Shown: one piece after another, positions 10,295 through 23,404 of the stretch
Layout of the letters: each line of letters begins with the position of its first letter
How positions within the stretch are numbered: position 1 is the stretch's first letter
Source: Omphiscola glabra
Lineage: Eukaryota; Mollusca; Gastropoda; Lymnaeidae
Direction of reading: 5' to 3'
DNA length: 64,000 bases
Assembly: GCA_964017045.1 (NCBI GenBank)
Contig: OZ024806.1
Span: 20,691,922-20,755,921, forward strand
The notes under the pieces: generated by a model
Databases searched by the model: none
What the model was told of the DNA's origin: nothing
Seen by the model: only the letters and a program-made list of their open reading frames with translations
Position numbers and translations under genes: made by a program

Positions 10295-11655
10295 TAAATT
10301 GAAGGCCACGTTGCTTTACTTAACTGCTATCAAAGCTAGAGCCCTGAGATGTCTTGTGCACCAATACAATTGAATTTACAAGGAGTTTTCACGATACGTT
10401 TCACACTGGAAGCCTGGCTGGTTTTGTCTTCAAATAAAATTTTAATTACTTTATTATAATGATAATGATCTTGAAGACCTACCTACACTTTAACTCACAC
10501 AAACTGAAAAAAACAACAACTGGTTTTGAGATACAAAAGGGGAATTTAAAAACGTATAGTTTCCTTTAACAATAAATGTCATTTTTCAAGACAGTGTAAG
10601 ATTTCAAATGAAAAAAAAATTATTGATGATGAACTTAACACAAACAAAGGGAATGTATTCATGAAATACAATTGAGATTTATGTTACTTCCCTTAACTAA
10701 CATTCATTTTAAAATGAAAAAAAAAAAATCTTCAATGCAGAGCAAAATTTATAGGCTTCACTTGTTATTTAAAATATTTTAAACATACAATAAATTAGCA
10801 ATGAATTTCTATGAAACCTGCAATACATACACGCACGCACATACATAAATATTTGCAAATTTAATCTGTTTTTCGATTTTGGCCCGAATCAGATGATCAA
10901 AGTTAGTGATATTTACCACATGCAATTTAATTATAATGTTAAATTATATAACAGTACAAAATCAAATATAAACCAATTAAAACACTATATTAACTTTTAA
11001 TTACCGCACAAAAAAGTGAAAAAGTATAATCCTCGAAAGATACAAATATTAATTTGTGCACACACACAAAGAATTAAATATTGTAAGTCTCCTGTTAAGT
11101 CTGGTATGTCTCGTGATATGTCTCGTGTCTAGGAATGTTTGCAAATATGTCTCTCTGTCGGCGGGGAGAGCTGCCAGATTATGTATAGGGAGGGAGTTGG
11201 AACACCCAGGAAAGGGTTTTCTAGAAATTACTTCACTCGAGCGCCTTCTCTACTGTCCATTTTTAATATATTCGAACATGAACAACCTTTTCCCAATCAA
11301 GGAAAGGGTGGGTGGTCTTAGAGAGCTACACATATAAGCGGTGACGTCAATATCAAAGGAAAATTGTGGTGATAAATGGTGGAAGCTACAGTTTTATGGT
11401 GAAGCAAAATTAGGTCCTGATACCCTCGCTGAGTAGTCTTTGCAAACCTGTGAACTATCCTCAGCACAGACAGGCACAGAAAAATTGCTAATCCCTCTAC
11501 ATACATAGGAGCCAGAATGATGAAAACATTGATCGCGTGCCCTTCAAATATAGAATAAGAAAAAGGTCAACACACATACATAAAATTAGAAACAATCAAA
11601 CTTTAGTACATACACACTTTGGTAATTGACTTTAGCATGTTTTTAATATTGCCCA
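10295..11655. other. AT-rich non-coding DNA, no gene seen
   Basis: No splice-bounded coding stretch is recognisable. The small open frames near 11056-11506 show no domain and no cross-frame support. This is one of the longest stretches without a visible tandem array. Confidence 0.45.
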
Positions 11656-11659
11656 TAAT

Positions 11660-12052
11660 GTCCCAACTGCCTATAATTCCAAAAACTGACTACAATTAAA
11701 AAAAAACAACATATAATTTTTATAATTATATTCCCAAACTACCTATTATTCCAAAACTACCTATAAATCCAAAAGTACCTAAAATCATATTCCAAAATAA
11801 AATACAGTTCCAAAACTACCTATAATTCCAAAACGACCTATAATTCCAATACTACATATAATTCCTAAACTACCTATAATTCCAAAACTACCTATAATTA
11901 TATGCCAAAACTACATATAATTCCAAAACTACATATAATTCCAAAACTAAATATAATTCCAAAACTACATATAACTCCAAAACTACCTATAATTATATTC
12001 CAAAACTGCCTATAATTCCAAAACTACCTATGATTCCAAAACTGCCTATATT
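11660..12052. repeat. 18-bp tandem repeat, about 20 degenerate copies
   Basis: Units of ttccaaaactacctataa with a 24-bp variant (inserted atta/tat) recurring about every 100-120 bp. Confidence 0.9.
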
Positions 12053-12180
12053 TTTCGGATTGGAACTTTAATGAAATGCAGTCCATGATGCTGTACAAGG
12101 CCAACGATGACGTCACGATTGTATACGAAAGCGACTGTAGTGTTTGTACAGAACAATTTCTTAAAAAAAAAACACCAACT

Positions 12181-12280
12181 CACGTCCGCATACCAGTGTC
12201 TATTCACACGTACATTGATGCCAAGCCCACATCCGCATACCGGTGTCTATTCACACGTACATTGATGCCAAGCCCACATA
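12181..12280. repeat. 47-bp tandem duplication
   Basis: Two copies beginning cacgtccgcatacc / cacatccgcatacc and containing tattcacacgtacattgatg, almost identical. Confidence 0.9.
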
Positions 12281-12642
12281 TTTATACGAGGCACAGCATG
12301 TAACAATTCATAAGCCCTCTACTTGTTTCGCATACATTTTAAATATTTGGCAGTTAATGCTGAAATCATTTTGACACGAATTCGCCAATGTCTGTGACAC
12401 TACTGTCCAATCTGGACACCACACACACACTGTTTTATATGAAGCCAGTTGTTTAAAGTTAAGTCCTTGTTTTTTCCCCCAGATTCAATTGTTGGAATTT
12501 TAAAAAATATTGATTTTCTCGTTAACAGCAAACATTATCTGTTAAGCGTAGTGGTGATGGGTCGAGAGGATTCTTGTTAACTGGTTCTCTCTCACTGCCA
12601 TCCCCCCTTCGACCAATAATTCTAGATTAGGACTGCTGAACA

Positions 12643-12812
12643 CAGCGGTTCTCAACCTTCCTAGTGAGGTGACCCTTTAATACTGTTCCTCGTATTGTGG
12701 TGACCCCAAACCATAAGATTATGCTCGTTGCTACTTCATAAATATGTGTTTTTTCGATGATGTTGGCGACCCCTGTGTAAGTGTCGTTCGACCCTGAAAG
12801 GGGTCGCGAAAG
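12643..12812 (-). mobile_element. SPIN-like hAT MITE, copy 1 (right end decayed)
   Basis: Starts cagcggttctcaacctt and contains ttaatactgttcctcg, tgtggtgacccc, tcgttgctacttcata, a tttttcgatga stretch, ggcgacccctgtg and ggggtcgcga. These blocks occur in the same order as in SPIN/hAT non-autonomous elements and in the other four copies here. The expected gttgagaaccactg right end is eroded, so no target-site duplication can be read. Confidence 0.82.
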
Positions 12813-12904
12813 TGAACATCATCATGGTTGAACGTGTACGGCATTATGTTTGAAAGTGAACATTATGGATGAATTTAAACATTTTAACACATGCGTTGTT
12901 TAAT

Positions 12905-13510
12905 GTAAACCCGGCACCCTAGTAAACCTGGCACCCTAGTAAACCCGGCACTCTAGTAAACCCTGCACCCTAGTAAACTCGGCACCCTAGTAAACCCGGC
13001 ATCCTAGTAAACCCGGCATTCTAGTAAACCCGGCATTCTAGTAAACCCGGCACCCTAGTAAACCCGGCACCCTAGTAAATCCGGCACCCTAGTTAACCTG
13101 TCATCCCAATAAATCTGGCACCCAAATATATGTGATAATAAGAAAGAGCGACTGCATTCAGCATTGGTAAACGGAATTTAACCCCCAAAAAGCATGGGAA
13201 AACCTGAACCTCTCACCCTTATAAACCTGGTCTCCCAAATCTGGCACCACCTGTGAACTTGGAACCCCAATGATCTTTGCACCTTAATGAGCCTAACACA
13301 CTAAAACCCTGGCACCCCATTTAACCTGGAACCCCGAAGAAAACTCTGCTAGCCGATAGACCTGACACCCTAATAAACTCGGCACCCCAAATGAACCTAT
13401 TACATTAAAAACCGGGCACCCCAGTGAAGCGGGCACCCCAGTAAAGCTGGCACTCCAGTGAAGCTGCCACCCCATTGAAGCTGGCACCCCATTGAAGCTG
13501 GAACACCCCC
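12905..13510. repeat. 17-bp tandem repeat, decaying rightwards
   Basis: About 12 clear copies of agtaaacccggcaccct run to 13100. Looser copies (aataaacctggcacccc, aagctggcaccccattg) then continue to about 13510. The right part is probably the older end of the same array. Open frames on the minus strand here are repeat artefacts. Confidence 0.85.
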
Positions 13511-14215
13511 CCCTCCACGACTCTGAAAGTCTACCTCTGACTTGGCACATGACCTACGAGTCTTAGAATGTAGTACACATTTTGTCTTCGTCTCGCGCAA
13601 GAGTGTCTAGTGTTTAATTTGAATAGTGTCTAGTATCTGTTCTAAACTCGTGACTTAAGATCTATTTTAAAAACCAACAAAGAACCCCCACACAAAACTG
13701 AAAACTTATTCCAATAAAAGAAAAGCGTGGCTTATTGCTGACGTCACCATCCCAGCAATGCATTCGTTTCACCTGATTTGAATTTGTATATAAATACATT
13801 CTGAGCCACGTTCTCAATGACGGCCTCCCTAACAAAATTCCGTTGAGAAAGTAAATAAAATACAATCAGATAATATTTGGAAGGTTGTGGGGAAAAAAAG
13901 TGTGTGTGTGTGTGTGTGTGGGGGGGGGGGGGGTCGGTGCTGCTTCTTTGGCCTAAATTCCCTTGAAATAAATGTTGGGAAGTTCTGAGCTTTAGGCCCT
14001 CTCATATCTTCTGTGAATCCGATGCCTAGAGCAAGACCCTCCCCCCCACTGCTTACCTTATCTCAGTCTACCGGCAAACCTGCCCCTCGCCGTCTCATCC
14101 CTTGTACACCACGCTCTGGCAACGGCGAAAATAATCACTCGTCGCTCAGCATAGGTTTGGTGCACATGCGCGTGCCGTATAAGGGCGCCATCTTCATCGC
14201 AAGCGCATTGCCATG
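13511..14215. other. Non-coding DNA with (GT)n and poly-G tract
   Basis: A tgtgtgtg run then a G run occupy 13899-13933, with C runs near 14041. No exon is supported. Confidence 0.45.
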
Positions 14216-14223
14216 ACGTAGTA

Positions 14224-14425
14224 AGGGATCTCAAACCTTTTGCGGAGCCGCATCCCTCTTGAATACCCCCCCCCCCCCAATACGAAACGAATATCCCACA
14301 CACACTCCCCTTTCTAAGATTAAAAAAATGCAAATAAAATTGCAAACAAATCGGATTTTCTTGGTCTCCCCCCCCCCCCCCCAACCAACGACACTTCATC
14401 CTGCAGCCCAGGTTAAGAGCCCCTG
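14224..14425. mobile_element. hAT-type MITE with 8-bp target-site duplication
   Basis: The left end agggatctcaaaccttttgc is matched by the right end gcccaggttaagagcccctg read inverted (caggggctcttaacctgggc). The flanks acgtagta (14216-14223) and gcgtagta (14426-14433) agree at 7 of 8 bases, as expected for hAT insertion. The interior holds long C runs and no coding sequence. Confidence 0.75.
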
Positions 14426-14529
14426 GCGTAGTACGTTTTCGAATGAGAGGTGGGTTGGAGATGTAAGCAGAACAATGGCTCGCGTTGTCTGAGTATTGTC
14501 AAGTTGGCAAGTCACTGACAATCATGTGT

Positions 14530-14915
14530 CTGTAATTAAACATAACTAGGGCAATGCCTGACGTGTCCTTTAAGACTCGGTCATTATTAAACTCACTTAA
14601 GGCACGAGGTATTAGGTCCTGCTAGGACCAGGTCAATATGAAACAAAAATAGGAAACATCTCTTTTTTATATACAAGTTTTTTGTCTTTTATCAAGGGCA
14701 CTGTCTAATTTGTATGTGAAGTTTAGGTCAATATGACACATAACTAGGGCACTGCCTATATGTCATTTAAATATTATGTCATTATGAAAGATAACTAGGG
14801 CACTGCCTATTAGGTCATTTAAAGATTTTGTCATTATGAAAGATAACTAGGGCACCGCCAATCAGGCCACTTAAAGACTGTCATTATAAAACATAACTAG
14901 GGCACTGCTCATTTA
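14530..14915. repeat. ~57-60 bp degenerate tandem repeat, about 6 copies
   Basis: Repeats of cataactagggcactgcc followed by a t-rich segment containing gtcatttaaaga and ttatgaaa. Confidence 0.78.
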
Positions 14916-14924
14916 AACCTCAAA

Positions 14925-14929
<5 letters not shown>

Positions 14930-14968
<39 letters not shown>
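14930..14968. repeat. (GA)n microsatellite
   Basis: Uninterrupted ga dinucleotides over about 38 bases. Confidence 0.95.
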
Positions 14969-14969
<1 letters not shown>

Positions 14970-14972
<3 letters not shown>

Positions 14973-15959
14973 TATTATAATGGGCTTGTCGTTATTTAAA
15001 AAAAAAGTGTCTACTTCTCATCACACACGCCCGGCAATCAGCGCCCCCTATTGGTTCTCCACTTTCTCTCTTATGTCCTAACGGTTCTGGGCATGTTTAT
15101 GACCACCATCTCAGGTGTTAAAACGCCAGTCTTGATTATGTTAAACACAAGGCCAACCGGGCGCCCCCAACCAGCCCCAAAGTATTCCACTATACCCCCA
15201 CGCCTGCCCTTCACTATCCTAGGCTCTACCCCTGTGTTGTCTCATCAACGTGCTCACCTCCAGTTTCGAGTCTACAACTCCGGGGCGGAAAAGTAAGAAA
15301 AATAAAATTTAAAACAAAAAAGGGGAATGGGGGCGGGGCGGGGGCGCATTCAGGAATAAATGTCCCACATTAATGACGTCAGAATATCATATTTTTACCA
15401 GACTTTGATTAAAAATATAATATTAAAAATTTTTAAATGACTCCGTCCAGAAACGACAAGGTTTGACCTTATGACCCCCCTCGTCTGTGCGCCTGGGCCA
15501 GGCTTATCCCCCCCATCTACCTGTAAATTGAACACTGTGTTCCTCTCACCTCAAATACACACCCGCCAAGTCGCTTAAACCCTCAGGTTTTATTTCAAAC
15601 TCCTTGGCATCATCTCCCGAGCCCTCCCCTTTACCTATTTCACAAGCCAACTACCGGCACCCCCCCCCCCAACCACCCAATTTTCCAAACACGTGTGGGA
15701 CTTCCATGCACTGCACAAGGAACGATCACAGTATGGGCTAGGAAGAGTTGCCCGCTCTCTGTGACTCCTCCAACTACCCTCAAGAACGGCCGAAAAAAAG
15801 AAAGGAAAAATATATTTTAAAAAAGGAGTTTTTATTGTGTCTTTCCATCTTACCCCGGTTTCGACTCTGGTTAAAGTAAAGGAAAGAAAGAAAGAAGGAA
15901 GGCATACAAGAAAAAGACTGACGAATACAAACAACCAAGAATTACTGAGAGGATAAACC
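14970..15959. other. Non-coding DNA, no gene seen
   Basis: Mixed-composition sequence with G- and C-rich tracts (15320-15350, 15660-15670). It could be promoter-proximal to the candidate 5' exon that follows, but no core promoter element stands out. Confidence 0.35.
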
Positions 15960-16281
15960 AACAGTGTCCCGGGATTGTGCGGTTATTCAAAGAGGAGTTG
16001 CCTTCCTTTTCTTCAGCGTACCAACTACCAAAAGTTTTTTCTTTCCTTCCTGCTGCCTTTTTTTCGATTTCGTCGCCATATTGGATTTGGAGTTAATCTG
16101 CTAGTGTTTGTATATAGGAGCCAAACGTCCAAAGTTTGTTTAATGGAAGAACAGAGAGAAGTCCACTGAAGGTGGAATTACTATTGGACTAACACTAAGA
16201 GAAAGAGAGAGAGAGAGGGTCATACAAGAAGTTCTGGAATTGTTCCGTCTCTCAAGCTGTGCTTGGACTGGAGGAAAAAAG
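15960..16281 (+). other. Candidate 5' non-coding exon of the MTCL-like gene
   Basis: A stretch containing tcgccatattggatttgg, GA-rich sequence and cttggactggaggaaaaaag ends in a good donor (g|gtaagg at 16282). The coding exon at 25405 is preceded by a strong acceptor at 25109, which implies an upstream non-coding exon. This is the best-looking unpaired donor I noticed in the preceding 10 kb on this strand. The link is inference; the 5' boundary is a guess. Confidence 0.3.
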
Positions 16282-16611
16282 GTAAGGCCAATTACAATTT
16301 ATATGTGTATTAATTCCAATCATGCGTCTTAAAAAATGATTATGTTGTGAACACATGAGACATACATTTGATGAGTGGCTTTCGACACCACATGGAAAAA
16401 TGTGCGTTAATCTTGACTATTGTCGAGTACGTGATAATCTTATTCTCCTGTCTTTTAAATCAAGCGTGAACATACCTTGCTCTACTATTTCATTGTCAGA
16501 ACATACAAGTGATTAGCCAGGCGCATCTTTTAGTCCGGCGACCTGGGCCAGGCCTCACAAATTAGGAATAACTATAGAACAAGAGAAATGTGTTCCACGC
16601 TATGGGGAAAA

Positions 16612-17520
16612 TTGAAAACTGCATGTGTAGAGCCAAACAGCATGTATGGAACCAGACTGCTTGTGTAGAGCCAAACAGCATGTATGGAACCAGACTGCTT
16701 GTGTAGAGCCAAACAGCATGTATGGAACCAGACTGCTTGTGTAGAGCCAAACAGCATGTATGGAACCAGACTGCATGTGTAGAGCCAAACAGCATGTATG
16801 GAACCAGACTGCATGTGTAGAGCCAGGCAGTATTTATAGAACCAGACTGCATGTGCAGAACCAGACTGCTTGTATAGAACCAGACTGCATGTGTAGAGCC
16901 AAACTGCATGTATAGAACCAGATTGCATGTGTAGAGCCAAACAGCATGTATGGAACCAGACTGCATGTGTAGAGCCAGGCAGCATTTATAGAACCAGACT
17001 GCATGTGCAGAACCAGACTGCTTGTATAGAACCAGACTGCATGTATAGAACTAGACTGCATGTATAGAACCAGACTGCATGTATAGAACCAGACTTCATG
17101 TATAGAACCAGACTGCATGTATGGAACCAGACTGCATGTATAGAACCAGACTGCTTGTATAGAACCAGACTGCATGTATAGAACCAGACTGCATGTATGG
17201 AGCCAGACTGCGTGTATAGAACCAGACTGCATGTATGGAACCAGACTGCTTGTATAGAACCAGACTGCATGTATAGAACCAGACTGCATGTATAGAACCA
17301 GACTGCATGTATGGAACCAGACTGCATGTATAGAACCAGACTGCATGTATGGAACCAGACTGCTTGTATAGAACCAGACTGCATGTATCGAACCAGACTG
17401 CTTGTATAGAACCAGACTGCATGTATAGAACCAGACTTCATATATAGAACCAGACTTCATATATAAACCAGACTTCATGTAAAGAACCAGACTTCATGTA
17501 TAGAACCAGACTTCATGTGT
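16612..17520. repeat. 19-bp tandem repeat, about 47 copies
   Basis: Units of gtatagaaccagactgcat, with a left half dominated by gtgtagagccaaacagcat / gtatggaaccagactgctt pairs (period 38). Several long spurious minus-strand open frames result. Confidence 0.93.
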
Positions 17521-17837
17521 AGATCAAGCAGCGATCATGAATGAATCAAAGTTGAAGGCTTCAAAACACTAATTGCTTGCAACTCATACACATAAACATT
17601 TCAAAAATCAATGATGGAGCGGAGCTGAGATAGATGCGTTACTGCTGCTGGTCGATGGTTCGTAGTTTACATTTTCCATGTATAAATTTACAAACAAGTA
17701 CGTTAAAAATGTGCATATAACTTAACAACACGGGTCCGGTTCCGTTCCATTGGCCGGTTCCATATTTATTCAGACTGTATGGTACCGAGTGTCCGGGTCA
17801 GTACTTTAAAAGAAATGTATGGTTGAACATACAGAAA

Positions 17838-17955
17838 ACACTTCCCATGCTTGCACCTACAGCGAACAGTTCACATATTTGGGACCTACAGTGAACAATT
17901 CACATCGTTGGACCTACAGTGAACAATTGGCATTGCTGGAGCTAGAGTTAACTAT
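17838..17955. repeat. ~29-bp tandem repeat, 4 degenerate copies
   Basis: Units of acctacagtgaacaattcac followed by attgttgg-like sequence. Confidence 0.8.
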
Positions 17956-18224
17956 TCAGATTATTAAATCCTAAAACGACAAAACATTTTATAATGGTGT
18001 TACGTATCAAACATAATTTTCACGCAGTATCCGATTTCCAGTCAAATGTATCTATTGAAGTAAAAAGCCTCAGCCGGAACTCGGGAAAAAAACAACAAAA
18101 TTATCACAAAAGGGGCGCCACTCCAATGACTGTTTTTGACATACATTTTCCTACATTAAAAAAAAATTCCATCAAATTTGTGTATTTTAATTTAATAAAT
18201 GAAACAAAAACTAATCCTCATACC

Positions 18225-18657
18225 AACATACAGACAGGTAGATTGTGACTGTCGTCATTGAGATAGGTAGGAGGTAACTGCTGTCATTGAGACAGGTAGA
18301 GGGTGACTGCCTTCATTCAGTCAGGTAGATAGTGACTGCCGTCATTGAGACAGGTAGATGGTGACTGCCGTCATTGAGACAGGTAGATGGTGACTGCCGT
18401 CATTGAGACAGGTAGATGGTGACTGCCGTCATTGAGACAGGTAGATGGTGACTGCCGTCATTCAGTCAGGTAGATGGTGACTGCCGTCATTGAGACAGGT
18501 AGATGGTGACTGTCGTCATTGAGACAGGTAGATGGTGACTGCCGTCATTGAGACAGGTAGATGGTGACTGCCGTCATTCAGTCAGGTAGATGGTGACTGC
18601 CGTCATTGAGACAGGTAGATGGTGACTGCCGTCATTCAGTCAGGTAGATGGTGACTG
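18225..18657. repeat. 29-bp tandem repeat, about 15 copies
   Basis: Units of gtcattgagacaggtagatg followed by gtgactgcc. A cattcagtcagg variant recurs about every 4-5 units. Confidence 0.93.
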
Positions 18658-18861
18658 CCAATATGTTTCACGGCAATGTAGTTCACCTTTGACGTCACTC
18701 ATTCATAACGACGTCCAATGTGGACATTTAAATCTATTCATAGTATCAAAGTTGGTGTTTTGATATCTTCAGAAAAAGTCATAATTGGTAGATGGTGTTT
18801 TGATTTAAAAACAGGGCGCAATTCTTTAAAAAAATATATGCAGCATCAGCTGATCTTAAAT

Positions 18862-18992
18862 AATAACAAGATTAATGGGTTTTAAACACGTAAACAATAA
18901 CAAGATTAATGGGTTTTAATCATGTAAATAATAACAAAATTAATGGGTTTTAAACACGTAAATAATAACAAGATTAATGAGTTTTAAACCCA
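18862..18992. repeat. ~32-bp tandem repeat, 4 copies
   Basis: Units of aataacaagattaatgggtt followed by ttaaacacgtaa. Confidence 0.88.
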
Positions 18993-19139
18993 GAGCTAAG
19001 ACGATTTGTTGTTACTTTACTTTGAGCAACCAAAGTTAATTATTTTTCTACATATACTTTCTTTGGTGATCGATTCTACTGAGCTTTATCTACCAAAGTG
19101 TGTTGGAAGGCATCACCATTTGAAATGACAATATTTTAT

Positions 19140-20276
19140 TGTCATCCCTCCCCTTTCATTAATCACCCCCTCATATTAATCACTCCCCTTACATTAACAA
19201 CCCCCCCACATTAATTACTCCCCTTACATTAATCACTCCCCTCAGATAATCACCCCCTTACATAAATCATTTCCCGCACATTAATCCCTCCTCTTACATT
19301 ACCCACTCCCATCAAATTTATCACTCCCCTTACATTAACAACCCCCCCCCCGCATTAATCACTCAGATTAATGACCCGCTCACATTAATCACTCCCCTCA
19401 AATTACTCACTCCCCTCACATTTATCATGCCGCTTACATTATACACTCCCCTGAAATTTATCACTCCCTTTACATTATACACTCCCTTGACATTATACAC
19501 CCCCGTGACATTACACTCCCCTGATATTATACACTTCCCTGACATTATACACTCCCCTGACATTATACACTCCCCTGACATTATACAATCCCCTGACATT
19601 ATACACTCCCCTGACATTACACACTCCCCTGACATTACACACTCCCCTGACGTTATACACTCCCCGACATTATACACTCCCCTGACATTACACACTCCCC
19701 TGACATTATACACCCCCGTGACATTACACTCCCCTGATATTATACACTCCCCTGACATTATACACTCCTCTGACATTATACACTCCCCTGACATTTCACA
19801 CTCCCCTGACATTATACACTCCCTGACATTGTACACTCCCCTGACATTACACACTCCCCTGACATTATACACTCCCCGACATTATACACTCCCTGACATT
19901 ATACACTCCCCTGACATTATACACTCCCCTGACATAATACACGCCTACACATCAAACAGTGTCATACATTACACACTCCCCTGACATAATACACGCCTAC
20001 ACATCAAACAGTGTCATACATTACACACTCCCCTGACATAATACACGCCTACACATCAAACAGTGTCATACATTACACACTCCCCTGACATAATACACGC
20101 CTACACATCAAACAGTGTCATACATTATACATTGTCATCACATAATACACTCCTCTCAAATTATACATCCCCAGATTATAGATGCACACACATTATAAAC
20201 TCCCCTGACATTATACACTCCCCTCACGTTATACCCTTCCCACAAATTAAACACTCCCACACATCATACACCCCTT
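19140..20276. repeat. 18-bp tandem repeat, ~60 copies, with a nested 52-bp repeat
   Basis: A degenerate start (cattaatcactcccctta) becomes homogeneous acattatacactcccctg units. From about 19925 to 20130 a 52-bp compound unit (cctgacataatacacgccta plus cacatcaaacagtgtcatac) is repeated four times. The open frame 19427-19984 is a period-18 artefact. Confidence 0.93.
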
Positions 20277-20442
20277 TAGAGGCGTGAGAAGTGAGCGCGT
20301 AGGCAGAGTTCCGCCCTGGGGGGCATTACTTTCGTTTGTTTAGGGGCGGCATTTTCTGCTAGCTGTTGAGTTCTTTTAGTGGAAGGGGGCAGCAAAAAAA
20401 CTAGGCCTGCCCGGGGTGCCACTATCACTGTCCACGCCGCTG
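20277..20442. mobile_element. hAT-type MITE inserted in the 18-bp array
   Basis: The left end tagaggcgtgagaagtgag is mirrored by the right end actgtccacgccgctg (inverse cagcggcgtggacagt). Array-like sequence lies on both sides (acaccccttt left, cactcccattaatttacacg right). The presumed target-site duplication cacccctt/cactccca agrees at 5 of 8, both derived from the array unit. Confidence 0.65.
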
Positions 20443-21999
20443 CACTCCCATTAATTTACACGCCCCTCAAAATATAAACACCACGCCCATGAATGGATTC
20501 GTCGCTACTATAATTTATCCCATGTGCATTGTGCGCACTTAACTTTTATATTGGTTCGCGTCTCATAAATGTCCGCATTGTTACTCATAAAAGAATGGAC
20601 GATTCCAATGTTATGAGACGGGCGCTAGATGTCGAAATGCTGCTTGACTCATGGCTCGCCATCACTTGGCTCATGACTCGCCATCAGCGATGTCATTCTC
20701 AAAAAAAAAAAAAAAAGTATCGATGACTTTGATTGATTGGCGTAGTCAGTTTAACATCCCTCAATAAACACAGCTGGCTCCGTGTGAGCTAGTTAAGCGA
20801 TGATGTCACAAGGTCAGCACGTGAAGGGCTCAGTTGAGGATGACGAAATATCCCGACATTCACTGTTCACTTCTAGATAAGTGATCCTCGTTAGCTCGAC
20901 ATGCCACGGCGTATACATAACGGACTTCTATAAAGGTATCCGTTGCAGAAGAAACATTTACGAATGACATGGAGAATTATAAAATTATCGTTAAGACTAT
21001 ATTTAAAGTTACCGTAAGAGCCAATTGCAACCCGAGACCAACTTTTGAGAAGCCCTTATTTAAGAACCAACGACCTTCATAATGAAACAGCGTAATTTAT
21101 GGTAAACTATGGTTTTTTTAAAAACAGTTTAGTAATCAGTGCATATACATGTTCATACTTAGGTACGCTATTTCCCTTCACTTGTTGCTACCTATAGTTT
21201 AACATACATTCCTCTTTCATATGGTTAATTGTTTAAACGCTGACCGCTGACCTGACCTGTTGTAAACTTCTTTCTTACCCACCGACCTTTTAACCTGACC
21301 CGTTGTCCATCTATTTCTAACACACCGACCTCTGACCTTTCCCCTTCCTGACACACCGCGACATCTGAGGCTTTCCCGCTCCCCCCCCCCCCCCCCGGGT
21401 CACCCCTGAACACAAGCCCACGCACACACTGACAATCACTCACTCATCACGCACGCGCGCCACAATCCACACGCCACACTAACCCCAACCCTAGCCTGAA
21501 ACTATATTTAGCACAAGGGGGGAACCAGCTTGAGTTACCTGAGTTTGAGTATCAAGCAGCAGTATCTACGTTTATTTTTATTATTATTATATTTTTTTTT
21601 TGCATTTGACATTTTCAGATATTTGCATATAAATCCACTCTCTGATACGGCGTACAAGAAATTCAACTCACAACACAGTTAATCTTTGTTTAGATCACAT
21701 CACCAGGCAGATACTTGCTGATGTGGAGGCACATGTTAGTTTGTATTCTTATAATGAAGGGACAAATAAGGCAAAGGATTTATGTTATAGCAAGAGTATA
21801 TAGCATCTTTTTCGAGGATTTCTTAATACCAGAGTTGAAGCATGACATCCCGGGTAATCATTCAGTGGAGTTCTAATTGATTATGGTTTGATCTCATCAA
21901 AGTCCTCAGTAATGAGTGAAATAGAGGAATGTGAATGTGTGAGTTAGTGAGATGTGAGTAAAGTGATAGTCTTTTAGGCCGAGCTAATAATGCACGTGA
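20443..21999. other. Non-coding DNA, no gene seen
   Basis: A short remnant of the 18-bp array (to about 20500), poly-A (20700) and poly-C (21381) tracts, a loose accgacct/ctgacc repeat (21235-21350) and AT-rich DNA. Small open frames here have no recognisable domain. Confidence 0.4.
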
Positions 22000-22335
22000 A
22001 TCGTGTGGCATGTGGATACGTTAAGTGAATTAATGCTACATGTGGGTTAGTCCAGGGAATTAATGGGTTATGTGGATAGGCTTAGTGAATTAATGCTACT
22101 CGTGGATTAGTCCAGGGAATTAATGGGTTATGTGGATAAGCTTAGTGAATTAATGCTTCATGTGGACAAGTCAAGTGAATTCATTCTAAATGTGGATAAG
22201 TCTAATGAGTGAATGTGACACGTGCATAAGTCTAGTGGATTCATGTGACACATGGGTAAGTCTAGTGGATTCATGTGACACATGGATAAGTCTAGTGGAT
22301 TCATGTGACACATGTATAAGTCTACATAATGTATG
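22000..22335. repeat. ~30-bp tandem repeat, about 11 copies
   Basis: Units such as atgtggataagtctagtgga followed by ttcatgtgac. Two sub-types (ttaatgctac and tcatgtgaca) occupy the left and right halves. Confidence 0.88.
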
Positions 22336-22439
22336 TCAATTATTTCATGTCTGATGTTCGGAAGCCGTACCAAAAGTCGAAAGTGTTTTTTGTCGGCTGA
22401 TTATTTTGATCCTAAAGAAATTTGATGACACACATAACC

Positions 22440-22998
22440 GTGGCTCGTCTACCTCTCTTACGTCTACACGAATTAACTCCATTACATCTACACGAATTAC
22501 CTATATTACATCTACACGTATTACCTCTCTTACATCTACACGAATTAACTCCATTACATCTACACAAATTACCTCTATAACATCTACACGTATTACCTTT
22601 ATTACATCTACACGAATTAACTCCATTACATCTAAACTTATTACCTCTTTTACCACCATTTCATCTACACGTATTATCTCTATTACACATACACGTATTA
22701 CCTCTATTACATCTACACGTATAACCTCTATTACATCTACACGTATTACCTCTATTACCACTATTACATCTTTGCGTATTATCTCTATTACATCTACACG
22801 TATTACCTCTATTACCACTATTTCATCTACTTGTATTATCTCTATTACACCTACACGTATTACCTCTATTACCACTATTTCATCTTTGCGTATTATCTCT
22901 ATTACACCTACACGTATTACCTCTATTACCACTATTACATCTTTGCGTATTATCTCTATTACACCTACACGTATTACCTCTCTTAAATCTATGCGTAA
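22440..22998. repeat. 18-bp tandem repeat with 30- and 66-bp super-units
   Basis: Basic unit attacctctattacatctacacg-like (18 bp: tctacacgtattacctctat). In the right half it is combined with ttaccactatttcatctttg into longer recurring blocks. The open frames on both strands are period artefacts. Confidence 0.9.
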
Positions 22999-23404
22999 TT
23001 GTTTACCGTATTTGTAGATCAACACGTAAAAAATACGGTATTGACATGTCAAGCAAATAGCACTGAACGTATTTATCTATACTGGATATTACTAAAAAAA
23101 AATTAAAGCTGTATAAAACGAATGCACCTTTATTACTTCTGACTAACGGCCAGTTAATAAAGAAAAACTTACACATTATCATTTAATAATTTTATCTTCG
23201 GAGGTTCAGTCGATCTCTCTGCTTTGTTTTTACGTTAAGTTGGGTGTGAACCCCTTTTCTCAATAAAGGCATGTTGTTGCAAAAGTCAACAACTTTTTGA
23301 TGGCCATCTGAGCAATTCTGAAAGTCTTTACAACTAATGACAGATTAGAGAATCAAATAGAGCAACAGGCGACCATACAGAAATAAAGTATACAAGACAA
23401 GACG

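Noticed and set aside
16562..17478. Several 100-214-codon minus-strand frames (GSIHAVWFYT repeats)
   Set aside because: A 19-bp unit without stops cycles through all frames; repeat artefact.
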